Shown: piece by piece, positions 45,034 through 54,390 of the stretch
Layout of the letters: each line of letters starts with the position of its first letter
Numbering within the stretch: position 1 is the first letter of the stretch
From: Hordeum vulgare subsp. vulgare
Lineage: Eukaryota; Streptophyta; Magnoliopsida; Poales; Poaceae
Assembly (NCBI RefSeq): GCF_904849725.1
Contig: NC_058518.1
Span: 7,708,147-7,772,146 of the forward strand
Length of the DNA stretch: 64,000 nucleotides
Direction: 5' to 3'
The notes under the pieces: model-generated
The model's input: only the letters and a program-made list of their open reading frames with translations
Told to the model about the DNA's origin: nothing
The model's database searches: none
Translations under genes and position numbers: made by a program

Positions 45034-45184
45034 CTCTCTCCGTTTCTAAATATAAGATTTTTTAGAGATTTTATAGACTACATACATAGTAAAATGAGCG
45101 AATCTGTATTTTAAAATATGTTTATATATATTTATATGTGATCTTTAATGAAATGTTTTAAAAAAATTATACTTCGTATTTAGG
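45034..45184. mobile_element. truncated Stowaway-type MITE
   Basis: TA then CTCTCTCCGTTTCTAAATA opens a sequence of the same family as the complete MITE at 58402-58559 (shared AAAATGAGYGAATCT core). Its right end stops at TATTTAGG, where the inverted-repeat block begins at 45182, so the terminal CGGAGGGAG is missing. Confidence 0.7.
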
Positions 45185-45770
45185 TCTCGTTTGACACGGG
45201 GGATTCAGGAGGTTTCGAGAGGAAAATCCTCGGAAGGGCCACAAACCCCACAGAACCTCGGGTGCTCATTTGGTAAGAGGGGTTTGCTTAGCCGAACCCC
45301 CTCCGTTCCCCTTCAATCCCTTCCTATCCAAGCGTTTTAGGACCCTCCTCAGGCTTTGTTTGGTAAAAGTGAATTGGGGAGGTTTGGGGGGGGGGGGGAG
45401 GGGATTTGATGAATCCCTTCCTTCCACCCAATCCTCTCAAATCCTCGGGGTTGTGCTTCCACCAGTCCCTCGAGGAGGGTTATGAAATGCAGGGGTAGGA
45501 AGGGATTGAAGGGGAACGAATGGGGTTCGGTTAAGCAAACCCCTCTTACCAAATGGACGCCCGAGGTTCTGTGGGGTTTCTCGCCCTCCCGGCAATTTTC
45601 CTCTCGAAACCTCGTGAATCCCTCCATGCCAAACGGGACCTCAAGAGACTGGTGTAAGCACATCCCCGAGAATTTAAAAGGATTGGATGAAAGGAAGGGA
45701 TTCATCAAATTCCCTCAAATCCCTTTCTCCCCAAACATCTCCAATCCACTTCTACCAAACAAAGCCGGAG
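45182..45770. repeat. interlaced inverted repeats (order A, B, A', B')
   Basis: Arm A (45182-45347) is the inverted partner of 45476-45641. Arm B (45348-45472) is the inverted partner of 45642-45770. Both pairs are about 85 % alike by eye over about 165 and 125 bp. The pairs alternate instead of nesting. Motifs such as GGCTTTGTTTGGTA and CATTTGGTAAGAGGGGTTTG recall grass fold-back MITEs. ORFs here are due to the repeated G/C runs. No flanking target duplication was identified. Confidence 0.8.
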
Positions 45771-45775
45771 TACAT

Positions 45776-46585
45776 TGCTTTGATTCACCGTGTAGCTAAC
45801 CACGTGCACATCCTTGTCACCAGTGAATCTACTCACAAGCTAGCGCTAGGGCTAGGTTGGTGGGGGTACCATCATGCACGCATGACGTACGGCCATGTTA
45901 CGATGCGGAGGTGGTTGTCCGCTCAACATGTGACGATGGAGAGGGACGTGCCGTACGTGCTGGATCATGGAGCTTCTTTCCCAACGGCAATGGCAGCAGG
46001 CCCACGGCCAAACGTAGGCACGGACATGACGGAGCTGGCCACTCCTAAATATCAAAATCTACAGTAGCTTGCATTTGATAGTTTTTATATGTATGTGTGT
46101 GTGTGTGATTAGTGTACAAACGTGTTCTGATGCTCGAGCTGCATGGAGCTCAAGTTTTTCGTCCGCAGACCCGCATTTTTCATATTTTTTTCTTATATGT
46201 TCGGTTACTTGCACACGATTGATGAAAAAGAAAAGAGAAAAAAGGTGAATAAAGAAATATTAAAAATAGTTCGGGATGGGATCGTGTTCTATTTGACGGA
46301 CTGACAGGACATGTTCGAATGCGTTCGCGAGTCCTGAAATCCTCCTAATATTTGAGATAGATATGCGGGGTGCCGGTCAGTCCGAGGGTTTGAGATGGAT
46401 ATGAGGGATCCGATTAGATCGCATTTTCGTGACCGATCACTGACCGGACGGTCTGTCCGGACGTTTGAGACGGATATGACGAGTCTGATTGTAGATGCTC
46501 TAAGGATCACAAAAGTTCACCTAGCTAGATTTAGCTTCAACGGTGTGTGTGTGTGGCGGTGTAATATCGAATCTCACTAGCGTCA
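45776..46585. other. unassigned intergenic sequence
   Basis: No gene recognised. 46260-46500 contains repeated GAGACGGATATGA / CCGGTCAGTCCGAG strings that look like a decayed repeat. A GT microsatellite lies at about 46091-46107. Confidence 0.35.
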
Positions 46586-46587
46586 TA

Positions 46588-46680
46588 CTCCCTTCGTCCC
46601 AAAATAACTGTCTCAACTTTGTATAAGCTCTAGTACAAATTTATACTAAGCTTAAGACACTTATTTTGAGACGGAGGAAG
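46588..46680. mobile_element. Stowaway-type MITE (93 bp)
   Basis: Starts CTCCCTTCGTCCCAAAATAA and ends TTATTTTGAGACGGAGGAAG. The ends are inverted repeats, flanked by TA on both sides (46586-46587, 46681-46682). Confidence 0.88.
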
Positions 46681-46682
46681 TA

Positions 46683-47280
46683 CAAGATTGTATTGACCTG
46701 ATCAATTACGCACCATTCTAGAGAATGCACACACACGCATACATACATACATACATACGAGAGGTCTCCGGTGAAAATACCTAGACGGTTCCACGTACGT
46801 ACCGAACGAGGCCTGATAGTGACTAAACAACCAGTTCATCAAGGTGGTGAAATCCGCAACGCCAATCGGTCTTACCGCGGCATAAAAACCACCATCATAT
46901 CGCCCAGCTCTAGCTAGCCGGCCACCTTCTAGAACTAGTACGTATGAGCAGCACATTATTTTCATTCAATCTGGTCGCCGGGGAGGAGGAAGGAGATGCG
47001 TGCGTGCGTGCGTGCATGGAAGCTCACGACGTATAAGCGGCCGGCGTGAAGTGCCCAACACGACACACCTTGCCGTTGCGTTGCTTCCGTTGCCGTCCAA
47101 GGGTACGTACGCGTGGTCACTCACTGTGCATGGAAGCTGAGAGAGAGAAAGAAAGAGAAAGGGATCCATCATCAAATTAAAAACGACGCCCCAACCAACG
47201 GTACACGAGGCACACTTCCAAACCAGCCCCTAGCAAACTCTCTATTGTCCCCACACCCTCCTTTTTCTCCACCATCTTTG
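46683..47280. other. unassigned sequence with two microsatellites
   Basis: An ACAT run (46737-46757) and a GCGT run (46997-47015) are visible. No protein-coding exon was recognised on either strand; the ORFs read on the minus strand are not conserved in appearance. Confidence 0.35.
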
Positions 47281-47340
47281 TGACATATTTTTGGGCCTCT
47301 TAGTGACCCCATCTTTCTGACATATTTTTGGGCCTCTTTA
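47281..47340. repeat. left part of a roughly 37-bp minisatellite (continues at 48506-48557)
   Basis: The unit TGACATATTTTTGGGCCTCT plus TAGTGACCCCATCTTTC begins at 47281 and 47318. The second unit is interrupted after CTCTTA by the TIR element and resumes at 48506 (TCAGTGACCCCATTG). A third unit starts at 48521. Confidence 0.85.
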
Positions 47341-47508
47341 GAGCATCTCTAACAGCCGCACGCGGTAAACCGCCATTTTAGCGCGCGCGGGACGGAATGA
47401 CGCGCTCCAGCGGCGGCGGGAAAACAGCGCGCGTGGTAACCGGTTGCGCGCGCGTGCGAAAAGGCGGTAGCTCGCGCGCCATTTTTGCCGCGCCGCTTCG
47501 CGCGCGCC

Positions 47509-47517
47509 TATAAAAAG
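47509..47517 (+). promoter_or_regulatory. TATA box of the AP2-like gene
   Basis: TATAAAAAG, 99 bp before the ATG at 47616, in otherwise GC-rich sequence and inside the TIR element. It suggests the element brings its own promoter. Confidence 0.55.
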
Positions 47518-47615
47518 CGCAGCGCTACCGCTCTCTCGCGTCGCCACCGCTCCATTCTCTCTCTCCCTCTGCCTCTCGCGCCACCGCTCCAGCGCCCCGC
47601 CCCCGACGCGCCACC

Positions 47616-48207
47616 ATGCCGCCGCGCCGCCGTTCTGCGTCCGGCTACCGCGGCGTCCGCGAGCGCCCCAACGGCGGGTTCTACGCCGAGATACGCTCCG
47701 GCGATCTCCGGCTTAGCCTCGGCACGTACGACACGGCGCACGAGGCCGCCCCGCGCGTTCGACGCGGCGGCGTGGCGCCTAGGCAGGCCGCGCCGCCAAA
47801 TGAACTTCCAGGACGTCTACACACTCCAGCAGGGGTTAGGCGTCGCCCCGCCGCCTCGTGTAAACTCCGCACAAGACCGTGCGGAGCACACTGCGCGGCA
47901 GCGCCGCCTCCTCGTCGCCCAGGAGGACGAGCGGGTCATGGCGGAGTGGCGCCGGCGCCACCCGGAGGACGTCGCCTACGAGCAAGAATATTGGGCAAGG
48001 CGCCGCGAGGAGGACACGCGCCGGCGCCGCGAGGAGCGGTTGGACAGGCGTCGGCGGAAGGCATTGGCGAGTGCGCAGGCCGACCTCGTCAATGCAAGCG
48101 GGAGCTCCTTCTTCACTGAAGAAGACGAACGTTGGTTCGACATCTGGCTGTCAACCTCTGACGACACCAACGACGATGATGATGGTGCAGATGATTGGAG
48201 CGACTGA
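47616..48207 (+). pseudogene. AP2/ERF-like DNA-binding protein gene, one-base frameshift
   Basis: The start (MPPRRRSASGYRGVRERPNG) leads into the first half of an AP2 domain (GGFYAEIRSGDLRLSLGTYD, TAHEA). After the C4 run at 47749-47752 the second half (RAFDAAAWRLGR, then MNFQDV) is in another frame, so one extra C breaks the gene. Downstream lies a basic, Arg-rich helical region (WRRRHPEDVAYEQEYWARRR, RREERLDRRRRKAL) and an acidic tail (SDDTNDDDDGADDWSD) ending at TGA 48207. An unbroken version would have about 196 residues. AP2 domains bind GC-rich DNA. Here the gene lies wholly within a TIR element, so it may be transposon cargo rather than a host regulator. Confidence 0.8.
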
Positions 48208-48505
48208 GATTTTAGTTTTTATGTTTTCGAACTATCTAGCACCGAATTATCTATCTATGTTTTCGAACTACCTATCAAGTTGCAATCTATGTAAAATAAC
48301 TTTGTACGCTTTTTATTTGAATGCAATCTATTTAAAAAATGGTTTGCGCGCGCTGCATTTTTGGACACTGCCGGAGCGGCGCGGGCGCGCTGCCTTATAG
48401 CGCGGCTGCTGGAGCATGCGCCTAACCCCGCGCTAAACCAGCCGAAGCACGCGCGGCAAACGCATTTTTTGGGCGTGGCGCGAAGCGTGGCTGTTGGAGA
48501 TACTC

Positions 48506-48557
48506 TCAGTGACCCCATTGTGACATATTTTGGGGCCTCTTCAGTGACCCTCCCAAC
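48506..48557. repeat. right part of the roughly 37-bp minisatellite
   Basis: Resumes the unit broken at 47340 and adds one more copy (TGACATATTTTGGGGCCTCT, then TCAGTGACC). Confidence 0.85.
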
Positions 48558-49025
48558 TTCCCCAAATCTTCAAATCCAGCTTCTCTCGCTGGCTTTCGGC
48601 TTCACTTAACGATCGCAAACCGTCCGGCTCGATGGGCAGCTTCTTTCGGTGCGCTATGGGCTCGCAACCTGGATGGGGATGTTCGGTTGCATTTGGGCCG
48701 ACTGAAAGCAACCCATTTCAATGGCACTTTAAGGGAGGATGCGGACTCAAAGGACGATGGGGGATGATTGGCGTCGATGGCATCATGATGGGTATCTCCC
48801 GCCGGTCGGGGTGTCAGGCGTTTGGGATGTGATCCGATGAGAGTGGATTGGAATGACTCGCTCTGTCGACGGAGAGGCTCGCTGGTCGACGACGGGGTGC
48901 AGCCGGGCATGGCGGAGGGGCCAGTGGCGCTGGCTAGATTACGGGAGAAGGGGATGTCGAGGGAAAGAAAGGAGGTTTGCAGAAGAGTGGATAGCTTTTT
49001 CTAGCGATGGCAGATCGGCCATAAA
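48558..49025. other. unassigned sequence
   Basis: Moderately GC-rich, with several short ORFs on both strands and none recognisable. It ends ATAAA, the left target-site copy of the next solo LTR. Confidence 0.35.
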
Positions 49026-50826
49026 TGTTGGAAATATGTCCTAGATGCAATAATAAATTAGTTATTATTATATTTCCTTGCTCATGATAATCATTTATTA
49101 TCCATGCTATAATTGTATTGATTGGAAACTCAAATACATGTGTGGATACATAGACAACACATTGTCCCGAGCCTTTAAGGACTAGCTCGTTCATCAAAGA
49201 TGGTCAAGGTTTCCTGATCATAGACATGAGTTGTCATTTGATAACGGGATCATATCACTAGGAGAATAATGTGATGGACAAGATCCAAACTATCAACGTA
49301 GCATGTGATCGTGTCAGTTTATTGTTACTGTTTTCTGCATGTCAAATATCTGTTTCTATGACCATGAGATCATGCAACTCCCGGGCACTTGAGGAATGCC
49401 TTGTGTGTATCAAACGTCATAACGTAACTGAGTGACTATAAAGGTGCTCTACAGGTATCTCCGAAGGTGTCTGTTGGGTTGGCGTGAATCAAGACTGGGA
49501 TTTGTCACTCCGTATGACGGAGAGATATCTTTAGGGCCTACTCGGTAATACAACATCACAATGAGTTTGCAAGCAATGTGGCTAAGGAGTTAGTCACGGG
49601 ATCTTGTATTACGTAAAGAGTAAAGAAACTTGCCGGTAACGAGATTGAACTAGGTATGGAGATACCGACGATCAAATCTCGAGCAAGTAACATACCGATG
49701 GACAAAGGGAACATTATACGGGATTGATTGAATCCATGATATCGTGGTTCGACCGGTAAAGATCTTCATAGAGTATGTAGGAGCCAATGTGGGCATCCAG
49801 GCCCCCTATTGATTATTGACCGGGGAGTGTCTTAGGTCATGTCTACATAGTTCTCGAACCCGCAGGGTCTGCACACTTAAGGTTCGGTGACGTTTTGGTA
49901 TAGTTGAGTTATGTATGTTGGTGACCGAAGGTTGTTCGGAGTCCCGGATGAGATCCCAGACGTCACGAGGAGTTCTGGAATGGTTCGGAAACGAAGATTG
50001 ATATATAGGAAAGAGGTATACGGGTTCCGGAAAGGTTTCAGACATTACCGGTAAAGTACCGGGAGTGATGAATGGGTTCCGGAGGTTCACCAGGAGGGGC
50101 CGCCCACCCCGGGAGGCACATAGGCCTGATGATAGGTGGTGCACCAGCCCTGGTGGGCTGGGCGACCAACCTCTATAGGCCTATGCGCCCAAAGTGAGGA
50201 GGTGGAGAGGAGTCCAATAGGAGGAGGACTACTCCTAGCGCCTCCACCACCCTAATTGGAGGAGGACTCCTCCTCTTGGGGCCGTCGGCCAACCCTAGGG
50301 TTTTTCCCTAGGGAGCCACCCCTTCCCTCCCTCCTATATATATTGGAGAGGAGAGAGGGCATCCACGCCCAAGCCACGGCGCAACTCTCTCCCTCCTCTA
50401 GTTCGTTCTTCCTCTAGATCGGTTCCGGTATTGCTTGACGAAGCCCTGCCGGAACAGCTCCGCCACCATCGTTGCCATGTCATCATGCTGACAGAGAACT
50501 CATCTACCTCTCCACCCTCGCTTGCTGGATCAAGGAGGTGGAGATCGTCATCGAGCTGTACGTGTGCTGAACACGGAGGTGTCGTCCATTCGACATTAGA
50601 TCGGGACGGATCATGATGGGATCGCGGGATAGATCGTGATGAGATCGCGGGACGGATCGTGATTGGATTCCGAAGACGTTCGACTACATCAACCGCGTTG
50701 TATACGCTTCCGCTTAGCGATCTACAAGGGTATGTAGATGCACTCCTCCTCTTGTAAATGTTAGTCTTCATAGCTTGATCTTGATGAGCGTAGGAAAATT
50801 TTATTTCCCATGCGACGTTTCCAATA
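49026..50826 (+). mobile_element. solo LTR of a BARE1/Angela-like Copia element, plus orientation
   Basis: 1801 bp starting TGTTGGAAATATGTCCTAG and ending CGACGTTTCCAATA. Flanks ATAAA (49021-49025) and GTAAA (50827-50831) differ by one base. There is no primer site or coding region next to it. The ending CCAATA instead of CCAACA and the mismatched duplication suggest an older insertion than the other LTRs here. Confidence 0.9.
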
Positions 50827-50831
50827 GTAAA

Positions 50832-51489
50832 TTCGTCCAACTCTCGTTCTTCAATTTGGTAGAGTTGGGTTTCCTTGGCTTCTCATATTTACACTAGGGG
50901 GTGGCTTAGCTTCTCGGATCTGGTTTCACGAACTCAGCGTTCATGTCAACTTCTTGTGTGGAGTTCGTGGAGTTGAGAGCTTAACAAGAGTCGAACAGGA
51001 CCTTCGTATGCACTTCTTTATGTTTCTTCATACACATTGCATGCACTTCCTAGATCACATGTAGATCCATTTGTTCTTTTTTTTCTTTTATTATGGGATG
51101 CTTTTTGTTTCTAATCATGGAGATTCTTGCTCGCAGATGGACATGTGTTGAGTTTTTCAGAGGGTCGATAAACAAATAACGGTTTTGCCGTGTGGGGAAT
51201 CTCAAATTGGAAGGACCCACGAGCTAGGAGCACATTTATAAATTGTTTAATGTTTAATGAGGATGGCTCATGTGTATGTAGCATAGGAATTTCGAAAACA
51301 ATGTATATGTATACATGCTCTTTTCGTTTCATACATTTTATACACATAATACATGTGGAAGAAAATTGTTGCGTTCCAAATCGCTCTATTGTGTGATGTT
51401 TTTGTGATTGGTAATAGAAGTTTGTTTCTCAAATAATAGACATGTCATCTACAAGAAGATGAGAAATAAAGTCAGGGATTTCATCATCC
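50832..51489. other. unassigned sequence
   Basis: AT-rich, no gene recognised. Short homopolymer T runs near 51070 only. Confidence 0.35.
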
Positions 51490-51717
51490 CATGAACTCGG
51501 GGATCTAGTACGAAAGGAGTACTTTTGCTAGTTCATCCGCCACCTGGTTGGCCTCTCCGTAACAATGTTTGAAGGATATCCAAACAAGTTATGTCATAAG
51601 ATGCTTGCATTCTGTGATCATAGCTACCTCCGGGCCGAGGTAATAATCGATTTGGTTCATCGAGTCAACTGCGAAGGAACAATCTGATTCAAGCTCTATT
51701 GTGTGGTATTGATTGGT
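51490..51717 (-). pseudogene. LINE-type RNase H (RVT_3-like) remnant
   Basis: The minus strand reads IELESDCSFAVDSMNQ, then a gap of about 30 codons with a stop, and KHCYGEANQVADELAKV. The Glu-x-Asp, acidic spacing and REAN-x-VADELA end are typical of the RNase H domain of plant non-LTR retroelements. Two internal stops and no flanking RT show a fossil fragment. Confidence 0.65.
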
Positions 51718-53365
51718 CAGATTGTTATGATCTCTGGTCCATTTACTACTTTGCCCCCTCATAGAAACATTAATTTATTTGTTCTTATGTAATTATCGCC
51801 CCCTACTTGTTTGGCTTAATTTGCACGATTCTAAACGAAAACTACCTTAATTTTCTTATAACAGCAGACTGAAAATAGGTAAGTCATGAGAGGGATAAAA
51901 AAAAAAATCCTTGCCCAAGGCATTTTTATCTCTGGAGAAAAAAAACCCAAGCTTCTTATGATGCAGGCCATGTAACATGAACAATTTTGCAAGAAGAGAA
52001 TGCCATAGAGGTGTCGGTACCACGATGGTCCGGTCCCCACGGGAGCACAATAAGCGCAAAGTTGTATATTCCAAATGTTAATCAATCTTCGCATTTTGTC
52101 TTGGAAACCACACATAAAAAGTTCTGCGCCTACAATCTATATTTCTAGCTAGTGTAAATTGTTTAATTGTGCGCTCCAACATTAAATAAATAAAAATTTC
52201 CAAAAAATAGGTAAGCACTAGAAGATCAAGATAAGCACAACTAAGAGAGAAAAAGATACAAAATGGCCTATACTTTTGAAGAACAGGACAAATTGAGCAA
52301 TGAGATTGCATGAGTTTGTTTTGTTTTGGTTACTTTCTCAAAATCTCAATCTTTCTCGTCATCACTTTCTCTTTCTCTTAAATCTCATCACATTGTCTAT
52401 GACACCTCTTGAGCAATTCCTTAGGAAGAGCAAGGAAATTCCTTAGGAAGAGCAGCGACGCTCCATCTAGAAGCCCCTGTCGGCCCCATTATATCTTGGA
52501 AAAGGAATGTTGTTCACCTCTATTTTTCAGAAGTACATTGCCTTAATTTTTGGATACATGTAACACCGACGACTTCAATACCGGTCTAATTTAGAACTAC
52601 ATGGGTCCCAACAAAGAGAACAACTTTTGTAGGCTTCCGTTCAAGGACAAACCAAACACCAAAGCCAATCTACATCGCACACACATTGACCGGCCCACTG
52701 CTTGCGCGCGTGTAAAACACTCTGCGAAGACGACGATTCATCTCTTCATCCTTTGATCGTTTGGCTGCTACCCATGCGTGGAGCCTACTAGGTCTCATTC
52801 CTTCAAACTCGATACATAGAACGGGCTGGGGACATCAACAACCCCTCGGGCCTCCATCCGGCAACACGACCAACCGCGTCCCTCTCACCATCCTACGAAA
52901 GATTTCGAATTCGAAAAACGCCAAGCAACGCCATCAAGGATAACGTTATAAAACTCCGTTCGCTCTTTGGACTTACAAGTTCGAAAGAGGTTCGAAGACC
53001 CGTTCACTCTTTGTACCTCGACATCAACGCCTTCTCTCTTGCGTCGGCCCGGCCGCCTTATGACTTTGAATCCGAGTTTCAACTTTGAGTTATTATACAT
53101 AAATGAGTTATTAAGAAGAACATAAGTTATGGAAATATTTCTACAAAAAATAAAAAACATAGGGAAAAGATTGCGTTCAAACGCCGATCGCGCTGGCTCG
53201 TCCGCCGACTCGACGACCGTGTGATCTGTCCTTTATCAGACGGACGAGACCGGACCAGCTTCCGCGTGAGCTGTGATCGTTTTCTGAAACGATGTTGTTG
53301 TTTCAGAAACCGTTTCCTGTAGCTGAGTGTCTGCGAGCGTTTGATTGTCTTGTTGTTGGACCTGG
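51718..53365. other. unassigned sequence upstream of the peroxiredoxin fragment
   Basis: No coding similarity recognised. 52410-52460 contains a short direct repeat (TTCCTTAGGAAGAGCA twice). 53275-53320 contains a small inverted repeat (TTTCTGAAACGATG / TTTCAGAAACCG). Confidence 0.35.
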
Positions 53366-53483
53366 AGGGCGGCGGCGAGAGGTGCTGCTCACGTCGGACG
53401 ACAACGGGGAGCTGACCCGCGTCATGGGCGTGGAGCTGGACATGTCGGACAAGCCGGTGGGGCTCGGCGTTCGGTCCCACCGC
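53366..53483 (+). pseudogene. peroxiredoxin-IIE-like gene fragment
   Basis: A frame from 53379 reads [20 protein letters not shown] followed by [15 protein letters not shown]. This matches the middle-to-late part of plant chloroplast type II peroxiredoxins (the E-group pattern ...GEFTRAMGVE-x-DLSDKP-x-GLGVRS). The upstream catalytic-Cys region and the C-terminus are absent, so it is a fragment of about 35 codons. It lies 0.9 kb before the ABC transporter gene. Whether it arrived by transposon capture or local decay is not visible. Confidence 0.72.
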
Positions 53484-53488
53484 GCACC

Positions 53489-53607
53489 GGCCTGCCTGCC
53501 GCCCTGCTTGCGGCCCGCCGCCCCTGCTCGCCCGCGGCCCCGCACGCCCTCCGCCGCCCATCCACGCGACGGCCTGCCTGCCGCCCTGCTTGCGGCCCGC
53601 CACCCCT
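53489..53607. repeat. GC-rich direct repeat, two copies
   Basis: The phrase CGGCCTGCCTGCCGCCCTGC followed by TTGCGGCCCGCC occurs at about 53489 and again at about 53570, separated by Pro/Arg-coding GC-rich sequence. Confidence 0.7.
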
Positions 53608-53814
53608 CCGTCTGAAGGAAGAAGACGGAGGAGACGTGCCCTTAGGCTGGCTGCCCGTGGAGAAAGGGCGGGTTCGTCTGAGCAAGATCCGCAGGTGAGT
53701 TTCTCCAACATGAACTTTGTTGCAAAAATTTCTTTCGCAGCAGTACTTATGTTGCGCGGATCGGACGGCTACGCATGTAGATCAAACGGCTATCAAGGTG
53801 GGTGATGTTTTGTA

Positions 53815-53932
53815 GTAGCCCCAAAAAACATACTAACACAAAGTAGGAGACATGAAAACAAGAGGATAAAAATGAAAAACATACTAACACAATTGACACA
53901 AAGCGGGAGAGATGAAAACAAGAGGATGCTTT
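53815..53932. repeat. short imperfect direct repeat upstream of ABCD1
   Basis: AAACATACTAACACAA and GAGAYATGAAAACAAGAGGA each occur twice (53826-53866 and 53877-53926), so a segment of about 50 bp is duplicated. Confidence 0.7.
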
Positions 53933-54390
53933 TGCAAATTGAGCAAATGCAGTTGTTGCAGAGAGTCTCCTCCCTCCTCCAAATCCCTCTCTCTCTCTCT
54001 CCATCGCTGTCGCTCTTGAATCTCATCAACTTGTCTCTCGTACTCGCCATTTTTTTACTCTCCCAATCTCCTCTCCCCTCCCCTCCCCTGTTCCCCCACC
54101 CGCCCTCCCTCGCTTCCCGGCATCTACCTCCGCACCGCCGCCGAGATCGAGGTGGCCACCTCCCCCTTCCCGGCATCTTCCTGCGGCGATCTCCGCGGAG
54201 GCGGCTGAGGCAGCCGGCCGCCCCTCTGCCCCCGGCGGCCGCACGCACGCACGCCACGATGCGCCGCGGCTCGGTCCCGCGGCGGCTCGCGCGTCGCTGC
54301 CGTAGATAGCAAGATCTTCCCCCCCTCCGGCGGTGCGCCCGGCCTGCTGCTCCCGGGAGGTCGCGCCTCGCGGCCTGCTGCTCCGGGGAG
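53933..54390 (+). promoter_or_regulatory. probable promoter and 5' UTR of ABCD1
   Basis: A CT-rich stretch (CCTCTCTCTCTCTCTCC near 53986) and GC-rich sequence precede the ATG at 54391. Y-patches of this kind are frequent in grass core promoters and leaders. No clear TATA box was seen. ORFs on the minus strand in this block are GC artefacts. Confidence 0.5.

Larger units (their letters stand above)
47341..48505 (+). mobile_element. TIR DNA element (PIF/Harbinger-like) carrying an AP2-like gene
   Basis: Ends GAGCATCTCTAACAGCCGC (47341) and GCTGTTGGAGATACTC (48490-48505) are inverted repeats. The flanks are TTA (47338-47340) and TCA (48506-48508). Comparison with sister minisatellite units shows the uninterrupted sequence was CTCTTCAGTG-like, so TCA was duplicated and the left copy mutated. 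A 3-bp T-x-A duplication fits PIF/Harbinger, but there is no transposase, so it moved with help from elsewhere. It is very GC-rich at both ends (GCGCGC runs). Confidence 0.72.

Noticed and set aside
47485..47615. N-terminal part of the 240-codon ORF starting at 47485
   Set aside because: The AP2-like gene more likely starts at ATG 47616; the upstream part reads repetitive Arg/Pro/Ser and follows the TATA box too closely.
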